From assembly GCF_014647235.1 (NCBI RefSeq), contig NZ_BMOU01000005.1:379-64378 (forward strand): 64,000 nucleotides of DNA, read 5' to 3'. Positions within the stretch are counted from its first letter, which is position 1, and every line of letters begins with the position of its first letter. Under the pieces are notes generated by a model. It was not told where the DNA came from. It made no database searches and was given only the letters and a program-made list of their open reading frames with translations. Source of the DNA: Haloarcula pellucida (GTDB lineage Archaea > Halobacteriota > Halobacteria > Halobacteriales > Haloarculaceae). The position numbers and the translations under genes are program-made. This document shows positions 26,464 through 35,818 of the stretch, in pieces.

Positions 26464-27237
26464 ATGGACGTCTTCGCGGTTGAGGGACTGCCCGAGGTCT
26501 GCCCCGGCGACGACGTGGCCGAACTCGTCGCCGAGTGTACGGACCTGCAGGACGGCGACGTGCTCTGCGTGGCCAGCACCATCGTCTCGAAGGCGGCGGG
26601 TCGGCAGGCCGACCTCGACGACTTCGAGGCGAGCGATCGCGCCCGCGACATCGCCGACCATATCGCCGCCATCGCCGACGAGGAGAAAGACCCCCGCTTC
26701 GCACAGGCGGTCCTCGAAGAGAGCGAGGAGATTATCCTCGACGCGCCCTTCATCCTCGCGGTCACGCACTTCGGCCACATCACGGTCAACGCGGGTATCG
26801 ACCGCTCGAACGTGCCCGACGCCGACCTGCTCTTGCTCCCCGAGGACCCGACGGACTGCGCCGAACGGATTCGGGCGGGCATCCGAGAGCGAACCGGCGC
26901 GGACGTCGCGGTCGTCGTCACGGACACCTCGGGCCGGCCGTTCCGCCTCGGACAGCGAGGCGTCGCGCTCGGTTGGGCCGGCATCCACGCCGCCCGGGAC
27001 TGGCGCGGCGAACACGACAGGGACGGGCGCGAACTCGGCGTCACGGTGCAGGCCGTCGTCGACGAACTCGCCGCCGCGGGCAACCTCGTCACCGGCGAGG
27101 GGGCCGGCGGGACGCCGGTCGCCCGCATCCGCGGCTTCGAGTTCGGCGACCACGGCGGCAGCGACGACCTCTACCGCTCGCCGGAGAAAGACGTCGTCCG
27201 GCAGGCGCTCAGGGAATGGTCTCATGTACGGGATTGA
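26464..27237 (+). CDS. cofE: Coenzyme F420-0:L-glutamate ligase
   Basis: 257 aa. Adds glutamates to F420-0 using GTP. Family landmarks: ASTIVSKAAGR near 37, a GIDRSNVPDADLLLLPEDP block near 117, VVVTDTSGRPFRLGQRGVALG near 156 (usually VVVTDTFGRPWR) and the C-terminal GEGAGGTPVARIRGFEF. The Phe-to-Ser and Trp-to-Phe changes at the TDT-GRP motif are mild. It overlaps the next gene by 14 bases, so F420 tailoring and an F420-dependent reductase are co-expressed. Confidence 0.93.
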   Translation: MDVFAVEGLPEVCPGDDVAELVAECTDLQDGDVLCVASTIVSKAAGRQADLDDFEASDRARDIADHIAAIADEEKDPRFAQAVLEESEEIILDAPFILAVTHFGHITVNAGIDRSNVPDADLLLLPEDPTDCAERIRAGIRERTGADVAVVVTDTSGRPFRLGQRGVALGWAGIHAARDWRGEHDRDGRELGVTVQAVVDELAAAGNLVTGEGAGGTPVARIRGFEFGDHGGSDDLYRSPEKDVVRQALREWSHVRD

Positions 27238-28207
27238 ACTCACTCCGGAACACCCAGTCGCACAGCTATCCGACTTCGCCGTGCAGGCCGAAGAGGCGGG
27301 CTTCGACGCCGTCTTCGCGAGCCACCACTACAACAACCGCGACCAGTTCATGGCGCTGGGCGGGATGGCCAGTCGGACCGACGAGATACTGCTCGGGCCC
27401 GGCATCGCCAACCCCTACGAGACCCATCCTGTGACGCTGGCCTCGCGGACGGCGACGCTGGCGGAGATGAGCGACGGCCGCGCCCTCTTCGGCGTCGGCC
27501 CCGGCGACAAGTCCACCATCCGCAACCTCGGGTTCGACCACGACGACGCCCTCCGGCGCGTGCTGGAGACGTTCAAGGTCGCCCAGCGCCTCTGGGACGG
27601 CGAACGCGTCGACCACGACGGCACCTTCACGGCCGACGACGCGGGCCTGAACTACGAGGTCGGGGAGATTCCGGTCTACGTCGGCGCACAGGGGCCACAC
27701 ATGACGCGGATGGCCGCGAAACACGCCGACGGCGCGCTGTACAACGGCGCGCACCCGACGGACCTCGCGTGGGCCCGCGAACAGGTCGAGGACATGGCCG
27801 AGGACCGCGTCGCCGACACCGAGTTCGACCTCGCGGCCTACGCCAGCGTCTCCGTCGCCGAGGACGCAGAACAAGCGAGAGCGGCCGCTCGACCGCCGGT
27901 CGCGTTCGTCGCCGCCGGGTCGCCGCCGCCGGTGCTAGACCGCCACGGCATCGACCACGACGTGGCAAGCGACGTCGGCGACGCCATCTCGGCCGGCGAG
28001 TTCGAGGAGGCGTTCGGTCTCGTCACGGAGCCGATGCTAGAGGCGTTTTGCATCGCTGGCACGCCAGCGGACGTCGCCGAGCGAACCGAAGCGCTCCGAG
28101 AACACGCCGACAGCGTCGTCTTCGCGTCGCCACTGGGTCCCGACGTAGAGCGGGCTATCTCGCTTCTCGGGGCGGCGGTGAACGGCCAGTACTCCCCGGC
28201 CGAATGA
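27224..28207 (+). CDS. mer: F420-dependent methylenetetrahydromethanopterin reductase-like protein
   Basis: 327 aa from ATG 27224 (MYGIELTPEHPVAQL). Luciferase-like TIM barrel. It contains FASHHYNNRDQFMALGG near 32, LLGPGIANPYETHPVTLASRTATLAEMSDGRALFGVGPGD over residues 55-94 and a C-terminal AGTPADVAERTEAL. In methanogens Mer reduces methylene-H4MPT with F420H2. Haloarchaea use folate C1 carriers, so this enzyme probably works on tetrahydrofolate or another F420 substrate (inference). It overlaps cofE by 14 bases and converges with a small membrane-protein gene. Confidence 0.9.
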   Translation: MYGIELTPEHPVAQLSDFAVQAEEAGFDAVFASHHYNNRDQFMALGGMASRTDEILLGPGIANPYETHPVTLASRTATLAEMSDGRALFGVGPGDKSTIRNLGFDHDDALRRVLETFKVAQRLWDGERVDHDGTFTADDAGLNYEVGEIPVYVGAQGPHMTRMAAKHADGALYNGAHPTDLAWAREQVEDMAEDRVADTEFDLAAYASVSVAEDAEQARAAARPPVAFVAAGSPPPVLDRHGIDHDVASDVGDAISAGEFEEAFGLVTEPMLEAFCIAGTPADVAERTEALREHADSVVFASPLGPDVERAISLLGAAVNGQYSPAE

Positions 28208-28382
28208 ACAGCGAGAGGGCCGCACCCAGCGTCAGGTAGCCGAAGACGACGGAGGCGGCGCCGACGAACAGCGTCCCGAAGAGGATGAGGATGGCCGACA
28301 GCGGGTCGGCGAGTGCGACGTCGGCGAACCGAGCCGGCATTTCGACGATACTCTGGATAAGCTGTGTGAGTAGCCCTTGCAT
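28155..28382 (-). CDS. Small membrane protein of unknown function
   Basis: 75 aa, MQGLLTQLIQSIVEMPARF, with one or two membrane helices (about residues 29-60, PLSAILILFGTLFVGAASVVFGYLTLGAAL) and a basic Pro-rich C-terminus. It overlaps the 3' end of mer by 53 bases on the other strand. Amino-acid pattern and hydrophobic layout look real, but overlap and short length lower confidence. Family not recognised. Confidence 0.6.
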   Translation of the reverse strand: MQGLLTQLIQSIVEMPARFADVALADPLSAILILFGTLFVGAASVVFGYLTLGAALSLFIRPGSTGRSPPPREAR

Positions 28383-28473
28383 ACGCGCCGCTTAGCAGTC
28401 GCCCCACTTTGTGCTTCCGTTCGCGGCGACCGAGCCACACAGCTATTTGGCGCTCCCGACCGCACTGCGCGCC

Positions 28474-28764
28474 ATGGGAGAAGACGCCTCGCTAGACCAG
28501 TTCGTCGGCGGTGCGGGCGACGAGGGCGACACCAGCGCGAACGACGAGAGCGACGGTGAGACGGCGTCGGCCGCCAAAGAGCGTCCGAACGAGGCCGCCG
28601 ACGCCAAACCGACGGCCGAGGACGACCCGACGCCGGCGACGACAACCTACGCGTGGACCGGCGAGGGCGCGCAGTGTGCGGCGTGTGGCGAGGTCGTGGA
28701 ACGTCGCTGGGAACAGGACGGCGTCCTCGTCTGTACAGATTGCAAGGAGTGGGACAGATCCTGA
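28474..28764 (+). CDS. Small zinc-ribbon protein (DUF7573-like)
   Basis: 96 aa from ATG 28474. A long acidic disordered N-terminus (residues 1-55) precedes a C-terminal zinc ribbon: CAACGEVVERRWEQDGVLVC and CTDC, two CxxC-type knuckles. The layout MGEDASLDQFV...zinc ribbon...EWDRS is a haloarchaeal small-protein pattern. Function unknown; possibly nucleic-acid or protein binding. It precedes the MoxR operon by 174 bases. Confidence 0.75.
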   Translation: MGEDASLDQFVGGAGDEGDTSANDESDGETASAAKERPNEAADAKPTAEDDPTPATTTYAWTGEGAQCAACGEVVERRWEQDGVLVCTDCKEWDRS

Positions 28765-28938
28765 CACGGTCGTGTGTCACAGGTGCGCATCCAGCAGAGT
28801 TACGTATTCTCGCCCCGAACAACGGGCAACTGGAACTTCGCACAGCGGCGATGGGCACGGGGAGAAGACACTTACTCGGCGTCGTACCAGAGCGGAACAC
28901 GCCCTGTGGTCTGTCGCCACGGTGCGGACCCTCCACTC

Positions 28939-29898
28939 ATGACAGATACGGACACTACACGCGGCCGACAGTCGGACAGTGCGCTCCGCGACGCGACCCG
29001 CGTCGCGACACAGGTAATCGAGAACGTAGAGGAGGTCATCGTCGGCCACCACGAGGAGATCGAGCACATCGTGACGGCGATGCTGGGCCGTGGTCACATC
29101 CTGTTAGAGGACGTCCCCGGCGTCGGCAAGACGATGCTCGCCCGGTCCGTCGCCGCCTCGTTCGACGGCGAGTTCAAGCGCGTCCAGTTCACGCCGGATC
29201 TGCTACCGACCGACGTCACCGGGGTCAACGTCTTCAACCAGAAGACACAGGAGTTCGAGTTCCGCCGCGGCCCCATCTTCGGCAACGTCGTGCTGGGCGA
29301 CGAAATCAACCGCGCGCCGCCGAAGACCCAGTCGGCGCTGCTCGAAGCCATGGAGGAGGGACAGGTCTCCGTCGACGGGACGACCCACAGCGTCCCGCAA
29401 CCGTTCACCGTCATCGCCACGCAGAACACCGTCGAGCAGAACAAGGCCTACGACCTGCCGATGGCCGAACTCGACCGGTTCATGACGAAACTGCATCTGG
29501 GCTACCCCGAGGCGGGCGAGGAGACGGCGATGCTCGGCGAGGTGGTCGGCCACCACCCGATAGAGGAGCTGAAGCCGGTCGCGACGCTCGAAGACCTGCA
29601 GGCGGCCCGGGACACCGTCGCCGACGTGACCGTCGAGGAGCCGATTCGGTCCTACGCGACGCGACTGGCCCGCTACACCCGTGACCACGCCGAGTTGGGC
29701 GTCAGCCCACGCGGCAGCATCTCGCTGTTGCGTGCCGCACAGGCCCGGGCGGTCCTGAACAACCGCGCGTACGTCGTCCCCGACGACGTCCAGCAGGAAG
29801 CCCCCGTGGTGCTGCCCCACCGGATTCGGACCGACAGCAGCGAGCAGACGGCCGCAGACCTCGTCACCGCGGCCCTGAAGACGGTCGACGTCGAGTAA
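28939..29898 (+). CDS. MoxR-family AAA+ ATPase
   Basis: 319 aa from ATG 28939. Walker A EDVPGVGKT (about 54-62), Walker B with sensor VLGDEINRAPPKTQSALLEAMEE (about 114-136, written in two parts), sensor 1 ATQN and arginine-finger region ELDRFMTKLHLGYP. The C-terminal lid holds SPRGSISLLRAAQARA. MoxR proteins are chaperone-like and typically act with DUF58/VWA partners. First gene of a MoxR-DUF58-transglutaminase operon; the next gene begins one base after its stop. Confidence 0.94.
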   Translation: MTDTDTTRGRQSDSALRDATRVATQVIENVEEVIVGHHEEIEHIVTAMLGRGHILLEDVPGVGKTMLARSVAASFDGEFKRVQFTPDLLPTDVTGVNVFNQKTQEFEFRRGPIFGNVVLGDEINRAPPKTQSALLEAMEEGQVSVDGTTHSVPQPFTVIATQNTVEQNKAYDLPMAELDRFMTKLHLGYPEAGEETAMLGEVVGHHPIEELKPVATLEDLQAARDTVADVTVEEPIRSYATRLARYTRDHAELGVSPRGSISLLRAAQARAVLNNRAYVVPDDVQQEAPVVLPHRIRTDSSEQTAADLVTAALKTVDVE

Positions 29899-29899
29899 G

Positions 29900-30874
29900 A
29901 TGCGACCGACACGTCGCGGCGTCGGTGTCTTGTTGGTTGCCGGCGCCGCCGTCGCCATCGGCACGCAGTTCGGCCAGCAGGCACTCGGTGCGGTCGCTGG
30001 CCCACTGCTGGTCGCCCTCGGCGTCGCCGCCGGACAGGTGTACTGGGCCGGCACGCCGACGGTCGAGCGCCAGCCACCCCGGCGCGGGTTTCCCGGCGAG
30101 CGCCGGACCGTCGAACTGACCGTCGACGGGAGCGGCGTCGCCCGAATCACCGACCGCCTCTCTCGGGGCATTGACGGGGCGGCGACGACCGTTCGCTCCC
30201 TGCCGGCGAGCGTCAGTTACGACGTGACCTACGAGCGACGCGGCGAACACCGCGTCGGTCCGGTCGACGTTCGGCTGACGGACTCGCTCGGCCTCGTCGC
30301 CGCCTCGACCACCGTCGACGTGACCGACGACGTGCTGGTGTATCCGCCCGTGTATCGACTGGGCGGACCGGAAGCGTTCGTCCGAACGCTCGTCCCCGAC
30401 GCCGACGACCGACAGGCGTTCGACCGACTACGAGAGTACGTCCCCGGCGACTCCCTGCGAGACGTCCACTGGAAGTCCAGCGCGAAGCGCGACGACTTGC
30501 TCGTCAAGGAGTTCGCCGACCGGAACAGCGACCGCGGCCTCGTCGTCGTCGCGGAGGCCGACGACGACTACGCCGACGAGATGGCGGCCGCCGCCGCGAC
30601 GGTGACGATGGGCGCACTCGAGAGCGGCCTCGCCGTCGAACTGGTGACACCCGGCGGGAGCGTCGACGCTGGCTACGGCGACACCCACCGGGTTCGCCTG
30701 CTGGAGACGCTCGCACGCACCGGGGCCGGGACGACGGGACGGAGCGGCGACGCGGACGTGCTGGTGACCGCAGACGACGATGGCGTCACCGTCACCGTCG
30801 AGGGGCAACAGCAGGCCTTCGAGGACGTGACGGTGAGTCACGACAACCCGCTCGCCGGGGAGGTGGGGTCGTGA
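29900..30874 (+). CDS. DUF58 domain-containing membrane protein
   Basis: 324 aa. Two N-terminal membrane helices (about residues 8-45) precede a beta-rich region and the DUF58 signature YVPGDSLRDVHWKSSAK (about 181-197) with DDLLVKEF. DUF58 resembles a VWA fold and partners MoxR ATPases. Its TGA overlaps the GTG of the transglutaminase gene. Role in envelope protein assembly is inferred from genomic pairing. Confidence 0.9.
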   Translation: MRPTRRGVGVLLVAGAAVAIGTQFGQQALGAVAGPLLVALGVAAGQVYWAGTPTVERQPPRRGFPGERRTVELTVDGSGVARITDRLSRGIDGAATTVRSLPASVSYDVTYERRGEHRVGPVDVRLTDSLGLVAASTTVDVTDDVLVYPPVYRLGGPEAFVRTLVPDADDRQAFDRLREYVPGDSLRDVHWKSSAKRDDLLVKEFADRNSDRGLVVVAEADDDYADEMAAAAATVTMGALESGLAVELVTPGGSVDAGYGDTHRVRLLETLARTGAGTTGRSGDADVLVTADDDGVTVTVEGQQQAFEDVTVSHDNPLAGEVGS

Positions 30875-33093
30875 GCGTCGTCGCTCGCGTCCGCAGGCGG
30901 GTGCCGTGGGACGAGACGCGACTGCTGGCGCTCCTGTCGGTCGCACTCGCACTCGGCGCGCCGCTCCGGACGATGTATCACCTCATCGACGTGGTCGGGT
31001 CGCCGACGGTGTTTCTCGTCGTGACGGCCGTGTCGCTGGCCGCGGCGGCCGTCCTCGCACGAGTGTTGCGTCCGATCCTCGCCATCACTGTGGGTGCGGT
31101 CCTGTTCGGCGCCGGTCTCGTGTGGTACGTCACGAACCTCTCGACGGACCCGGCGTTGTCCGCCCTCCTCCGGGACACCGTGGCGCTGTTGACCGGTCGT
31201 CGACTGCTCCAGATAGCCAACGTCCGCCTGTGGGTCATCTCCTTTGCGCCCGCGCCGGTGTTTCTCACGACGTACTTCGCGCTCCGGCGGTGGTACGTCA
31301 CGGCGACGCTCGCGGCCGGGACGGCGCTCGGCTTCTTCGTCCTGACGACGGACGCAGACGTAGTGACGACGTTGCTCGGCGTCGTCGGTGCGTTCGCGAC
31401 TATCGGGTTCGGCACGCTCGACACCATCGACCATCCCGACGAGCGGCAGTCACCGGGCGCCGGGGGGTCGGTCGCGACGGGTGCGTCGGCCACGGTTGAC
31501 GATCAGGGCGTCGACTCGGGCCGCCGTAGCGTCCTCGAACAGTTGGCGGCGGTCATCGTCGTGCCGGCGGTCCTCTCACGACTACCGTCGGTCTCCGGCA
31601 CGTCGCTGTCCTTCGTCGACGAGGAGCAGGCGACCGTCGAGGGGAGTCTCGTCGACGCCGACGAGTCGATGACGATTCAAGGGGATATCTCGCTGACCCC
31701 GACGGTCCGATACACCGTAGAGAGCGAGGCAGCGCGGTACTGGCGCGTCGCCGCGTACGACCGTTACACCGGCGACGGGTGGGTCCGGACGGGCAACAGC
31801 AGTCCGTACGACGGGACCCGTCTCGCCGAACCGCCAGGCGACAGTCGGACGGTCCGCCAGTCCTTCGAGGCCGAGTCGGACATCGGCACGGTCCCCGCCG
31901 TCTGGAAGCCGGTGCGATACGACGGGGACGTAGACGTCAAGCTCACGACGCACGATGGCTTCCAACCCGTCGGCGACCTCACTGCCGGCGACAGTTATCA
32001 GATCGTAAGCGAACTCTCGGTCGCGACGCCGCGGCAGTTGCGCGAGGCCGGGACCGAGTATCCCGACAGAGTGACCCGCCGCTATCTGCAACTGCCCGAG
32101 AGTACGCCAGGCCGAGTCGGCGAGACGACGGCGACGCTGACCGAGAACGCACAGAACCCCTACGAGACGGCGCTCGTCGTCGAACAGTGGCTCCAGAACA
32201 ACCGGGAGTACTCGCTCGACGTCGAACGGCCCGAGCGGAACGTCGCCGACCGGTTCCTCCACGCGATGGACCGGGGCTACTGCGTCTACTTCGCGACGAC
32301 GATGGTGACGATGCTGCGGAGTCAGGACATCCCCGCGCGGATGGCCGTCGGCTACACGCCCGGCGAGCAAGTCGACGAGAACCGCTGGGTGGTCCGCGGC
32401 CTCGACTCACACGCGTGGGTCGAGGTCTTCTTCCCCGACCACGGCTGGATCCAGTTCGACCCGACGCCGAGCGAGCCACGTGCGGCGGCCGAACAGGCAC
32501 GCATCGAGGAGGCCCGCTCCGAGGGAGACGGTGCGGTCGACACGGGTGAGACGGGCAACGACTCCAATTTCACCGAGACTGAGACGCCGACTCCGCCGCC
32601 GCTGACCGAGACGAACGAGACGACGGAGACGTCGACGCCAGCCAACACCAGCAACGAGACGGCGACCCCGTTCGTCGAGGGTAGCGAGAACAGCAGTACC
32701 GAGGGGCCGGCGGGCCCGACCCTCCCGGACCTGCCGTCCCGCGAGGAGACGGCGCTGGGACTGGTCGCGCTGCTGGGGACGGCCGCCGGCCTCCGTCGGT
32801 CGGGCGTCACGAAGCGCGTCTCACGGGCCATCTGGCTCCGATACCAGCGCCGCGAGGACCCCGAGACGGACGTCGAGCAGGCGTTCCAACGGGCGATGTA
32901 CGTCCTCGACGACGAGTACCGGCCTCGCGAGAGCGGCGAGACGGTCCGGGACTATCTGGACGACGTCGACGCTGGCGAGGACGTCCGTCGCCTCGCAATC
33001 CTCCGCGAGCGACTCCGGTACGGTGGGACTGTCTCGGAAGAAGCAGCCGATGAGGCCGTCGAAATCGCCGATAGCATCGTCTCGAACCGGTAA
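30871..33093 (+). CDS. Membrane-anchored transglutaminase-like protein with DUF4129-like tail
   Basis: 740 aa from a GTG overlapping the DUF58 stop. Five or six N-terminal helices (residues 15-185) are followed by an extracytoplasmic domain. Its transglutaminase-like core has Cys in RGYCVYFATTMVTMLRS (about 468), His in DSHAWVEVF (about 513) and Asp in IQFDPTPSE. Then comes a Thr/Pro-rich linker (about 560-610), a membrane helix (LGLVALLGTAAGL) and a cytoplasmic DUF4129-like tail with RESGETVRDYLD. Probably peptide or protein cross-linking or cleavage at the cell surface; substrate unknown. Third gene of the operon. Confidence 0.9.
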   Translation: MSVVARVRRRVPWDETRLLALLSVALALGAPLRTMYHLIDVVGSPTVFLVVTAVSLAAAAVLARVLRPILAITVGAVLFGAGLVWYVTNLSTDPALSALLRDTVALLTGRRLLQIANVRLWVISFAPAPVFLTTYFALRRWYVTATLAAGTALGFFVLTTDADVVTTLLGVVGAFATIGFGTLDTIDHPDERQSPGAGGSVATGASATVDDQGVDSGRRSVLEQLAAVIVVPAVLSRLPSVSGTSLSFVDEEQATVEGSLVDADESMTIQGDISLTPTVRYTVESEAARYWRVAAYDRYTGDGWVRTGNSSPYDGTRLAEPPGDSRTVRQSFEAESDIGTVPAVWKPVRYDGDVDVKLTTHDGFQPVGDLTAGDSYQIVSELSVATPRQLREAGTEYPDRVTRRYLQLPESTPGRVGETTATLTENAQNPYETALVVEQWLQNNREYSLDVERPERNVADRFLHAMDRGYCVYFATTMVTMLRSQDIPARMAVGYTPGEQVDENRWVVRGLDSHAWVEVFFPDHGWIQFDPTPSEPRAAAEQARIEEARSEGDGAVDTGETGNDSNFTETETPTPPPLTETNETTETSTPANTSNETATPFVEGSENSSTEGPAGPTLPDLPSREETALGLVALLGTAAGLRRSGVTKRVSRAIWLRYQRREDPETDVEQAFQRAMYVLDDEYRPRESGETVRDYLDDVDAGEDVRRLAILRERLRYGGTVSEEAADEAVEIADSIVSNR

Positions 33094-33120
33094 GTTCCGC
33101 TTTCCCCCGACAGTGTTTAA

Positions 33121-33441
<321 letters not shown>

Positions 33442-33578
33442 CCTCCTGACCGTCAGAACGGTTCTGTGGTAGCTACGATACGAGTGCCGACAGTCGCGCG
33501 GGTGGCCCGACTCCGAGCAACCATCAGAACGACCAGCCGAAACAGTAACGTTCGAACATATCTTTGTACTGGCCATAG

Positions 33579-34931
33579 ATGGGGGGAGACCCGAAGTCGG
33601 TACTCGTCGTCGCCGACGACGAGGCAGCCGAACTCGAGTCGGGATTCGACGAGGAGGCCGTTGCAGTCACCGTACTGACCGACCGTCGGAACGTCTTCGA
33701 CGAACTGACACACGGCGTCTATCAGTGTCTCGTCCTCACGGCGACCGTCGGTGGCCAGTCAGGGACAGACATCGCCTACGGCGTCACGAAACTGTTTCCC
33801 GACCTCCCCGTCGTCGTCGTGGGCGTCGACCCGGCGGTAGTGCCGGACGACCTCGACGTCCGCGCCGTCGCGTCGCCGGACCTCGGTTCGCAGGCCGTCG
33901 TTGACGCGATAGGAACCAGCCTCGACGGTGACGCGCCGTCCGTCGCCGGGCGGTCGCCCTCGCCCATGGAGACGCTGTTGCTCTCGCTGTTCAACGAGAT
34001 GCCGGACCACCTGTACGCGAAAGACGACCAGGCGCGACACGTCCTGATGGGACGTGGGTTCAACGAGCCGACCGACCGAGTGGGACTCACAGACCGAGAG
34101 GTATCGGAGCTGGCGGACGAACACGGCGAGGCGGCCTACCGCGACGAGATGGACATCCTCGAAGGGGAGGTGGACCGAATCGACGTCGAGGAGTTTCTCG
34201 ACCTCGCGGCGCCGTACGTGCGAACCCGCAAGGTCCCGTGGTACGACGCCGACGGCGAGATTCAGGGACTCGTCGGGCTCACACAGGACATCACCGCGCG
34301 CAAGACCCGCGAACACGACCTGCGCCGCCAACACGAGCGGATGGTGAAAGTGGCGCTCGTATCGGCCCACGAGTTGCGGAACGAACTGCAAATCGCACAC
34401 GGACGCCTCGAACGACTGGACGACGACACACAGACCGCACCCATCGAGGAGTCGCTGTCGCGCATCTCCTCGCTGGTCGATACGGTCGTGCAACTCTCGA
34501 CGAGAGAGTCGGATCGACAGGAACAGACGCCGGTGTGGCTCTCGCGACTCAGTCGGGAGGTGTGGGAGACGGTCGCCGACGCGCACGCGGCCCTCGAAAT
34601 CGACGGCGACGCTCGCTTCCTCGCGGACCAGGAGTCCGCGAGCCTGCTCCTGCAGTTCCTGTTTCAGAACGCGCTGGAACACGGGGCGTCGACCGTCACC
34701 GTCGGCACGACGTCCACCGGGTTCTACGTCGCGAACGACGGCCCCGAAATCGAGGTCAGTCCGCCCGAGCGAGTGTTCGACGCCGGGTACACGACGATCG
34801 AAGGCAACACCGGGTTCGGCCTCTACATCGCGAAATCGGTCGCGGAGGACCAGGGCTGGACGCTCTCGCTCACCGACGCCACCGCCGGGTCGGTCAGATT
34901 CGACGTCGAGAACGTCGACCTCCACGGGTAG
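33579..34931 (+). CDS. PAS-containing sensor histidine kinase with degenerate N-terminal receiver
   Basis: 450 aa. Residues 1-115 look like a response-receiver fold (VLVVADDEA), but the phosphoacceptor position reads LVLTATVGG, Thr instead of Asp, and the beta-5 lysine is not evident. A PAS domain (about 128-235) begins LFNEMPDHLYAKDDQARHV and ends GLVGLTQDITARK. The kinase core has H-box SAHELRNELQIA (about 258), N-box LLQFLFQNALEHG, and G boxes ANDGPEI and GFGLYIAKS. Soluble; input signal unknown. No partner regulator adjacent. Confidence 0.9.
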   Translation: MGGDPKSVLVVADDEAAELESGFDEEAVAVTVLTDRRNVFDELTHGVYQCLVLTATVGGQSGTDIAYGVTKLFPDLPVVVVGVDPAVVPDDLDVRAVASPDLGSQAVVDAIGTSLDGDAPSVAGRSPSPMETLLLSLFNEMPDHLYAKDDQARHVLMGRGFNEPTDRVGLTDREVSELADEHGEAAYRDEMDILEGEVDRIDVEEFLDLAAPYVRTRKVPWYDADGEIQGLVGLTQDITARKTREHDLRRQHERMVKVALVSAHELRNELQIAHGRLERLDDDTQTAPIEESLSRISSLVDTVVQLSTRESDRQEQTPVWLSRLSREVWETVADAHAALEIDGDARFLADQESASLLLQFLFQNALEHGASTVTVGTTSTGFYVANDGPEIEVSPPERVFDAGYTTIEGNTGFGLYIAKSVAEDQGWTLSLTDATAGSVRFDVENVDLHG

Positions 34932-34953
34932 GTGTAGCGTCCAGTCGAAGCGT

Positions 34954-34978
34954 ACGGCGCGAGCGACGCGAGCGCCGT
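34954..34978 (+). repeat. Single mini-hairpin of the 24.9-kb array family
   Basis: Stem ACGGCGC/GCGCCGT encloses loop GAGCGACGCGA, matching the GA-n-C-GNA-G-n'-GA loop rule, with a G-C inner pair. It lies 22 bases after the kinase stop codon and before the GC-rich terminator. Confidence 0.7.
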
Positions 34979-34982
34979 TTCA

Positions 34983-35014
34983 CGCGAAGCGCCGCTGGCG
35001 CTTCGCGCCTTTTT
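34983..35014 (+). terminator. Terminator-like hairpin and T-run after the sensor kinase
   Basis: Perfect 11-bp stem CGCGAAGCGCC/GGCGCTTCGCG with loop GCT, followed by CCTTTTT. Looks like a factor-independent terminator for the plus-strand kinase gene. Confidence 0.6.
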
Positions 35015-35029
35015 CATCGACGTTTTTGG

Positions 35030-35080
35030 CCCGGGGTTGAGCGCTCGCCGTCAGCGAGCGCGATGCCCCGGGTGAAAAAG
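35030..35080 (-). terminator. Hairpin and T-run after engB
   Basis: A nested hairpin (CCCGGGG/CCCCGGG outer, GCGCTCGC/GCGAGCGC inner) lies at 35030-35072. On the minus strand the T-run CTTTTTC (35074-35080) comes directly after the engB stop and before the stem, so archaeal oligo-T termination is likely. Confidence 0.4.
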
Positions 35081-35085
35081 GTCGT

Positions 35086-35703
35086 TCAGAAGAACTGGAA
35101 CAGGTCGTCGCGCTTGGCCTCGTGGAGGTGGTGTCGGACCGCCTCGTTCAGCGCCGAGACGTTGCCCCGTTTCGCCGAGATGGGGGCGATGGTCTCCTGC
35201 CACTGCTTCCACGGGGGATAGAGACCGAGGCGGTCACACAGGTCGTTCAGGCGTTCGTCCTCGTCGTCGACCTTGTCCATCTTGTTGACGGCGACGACGG
35301 GTTCGACGCCGACCTCCCGGAGGAAGTGGAACATCTCGACGTCGTGAGGGATCTCGTCGGGGCCGGAGTGGCGGTCGATGATGTCGACGACGGACTTCCC
35401 GTCGACGACGAGGATGCCGACCAGAATCTTCTCGGCGTTTTCCTCGACGTAGCGGACGACGTCGGTCTTTATCTCCTCGCGGACTTCCTCGGGGACGCCC
35501 TTCATGAACCCGAACCCGGGGAGGTCGGTGATCATGAAGTCTGGACCGGTCCAGTCGTAGTGGTTTGGGCTCCGGGTGACACCGGGTCGCTGTCCGGTGT
35601 CGAAGGTGTGGCCGGTCACCTCCCGCATCAGCGTCGACTTGCCGACGTTCGACCGGCCGACGAGCACCACTTCGGCGTCGCGGTCCGGGCGTGACTCGAA
35701 CAT
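35086..35703 (-). CDS. engB: GTP-binding protein EngB
   Basis: 205 aa. TrmE-Era-EngA-EngB-type GTPase for ribosome assembly. G1 [11 protein letters not shown] (about 16-26), G2 [11 protein letters not shown]3 DLPGFGF (about 60) with LVVDGKS, G4 NKMDK (about 141) and G5 ISAKRG. It starts close to a divergent DUF389 gene. Complete and typical in length. Confidence 0.95.
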   Translation of the reverse strand: MFESRPDRDAEVVLVGRSNVGKSTLMREVTGHTFDTGQRPGVTRSPNHYDWTGPDFMITDLPGFGFMKGVPEEVREEIKTDVVRYVEENAEKILVGILVVDGKSVVDIIDRHSGPDEIPHDVEMFHFLREVGVEPVVAVNKMDKVDDEDERLNDLCDRLGLYPPWKQWQETIAPISAKRGNVSALNEAVRHHLHEAKRDDLFQFF

Positions 35704-35818
35704 ATCCCCGATACAGCGCCGACGGGGAAAAGCGCGTCAGTTTCCGGCGGCGGAGCAGGGCGGGTCGCGGGACCGGCCATCACCCGGATTTTTGTTCGCC
35801 GCCGTCGCACGGATAGCC

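Noticed and set aside
26282-27223. In-frame extension upstream of mer
   Set aside because: It runs out of frame through cofE with Arg/Ser/Pro-rich translation; ATG 27224 starts a typical Mer N-terminus.
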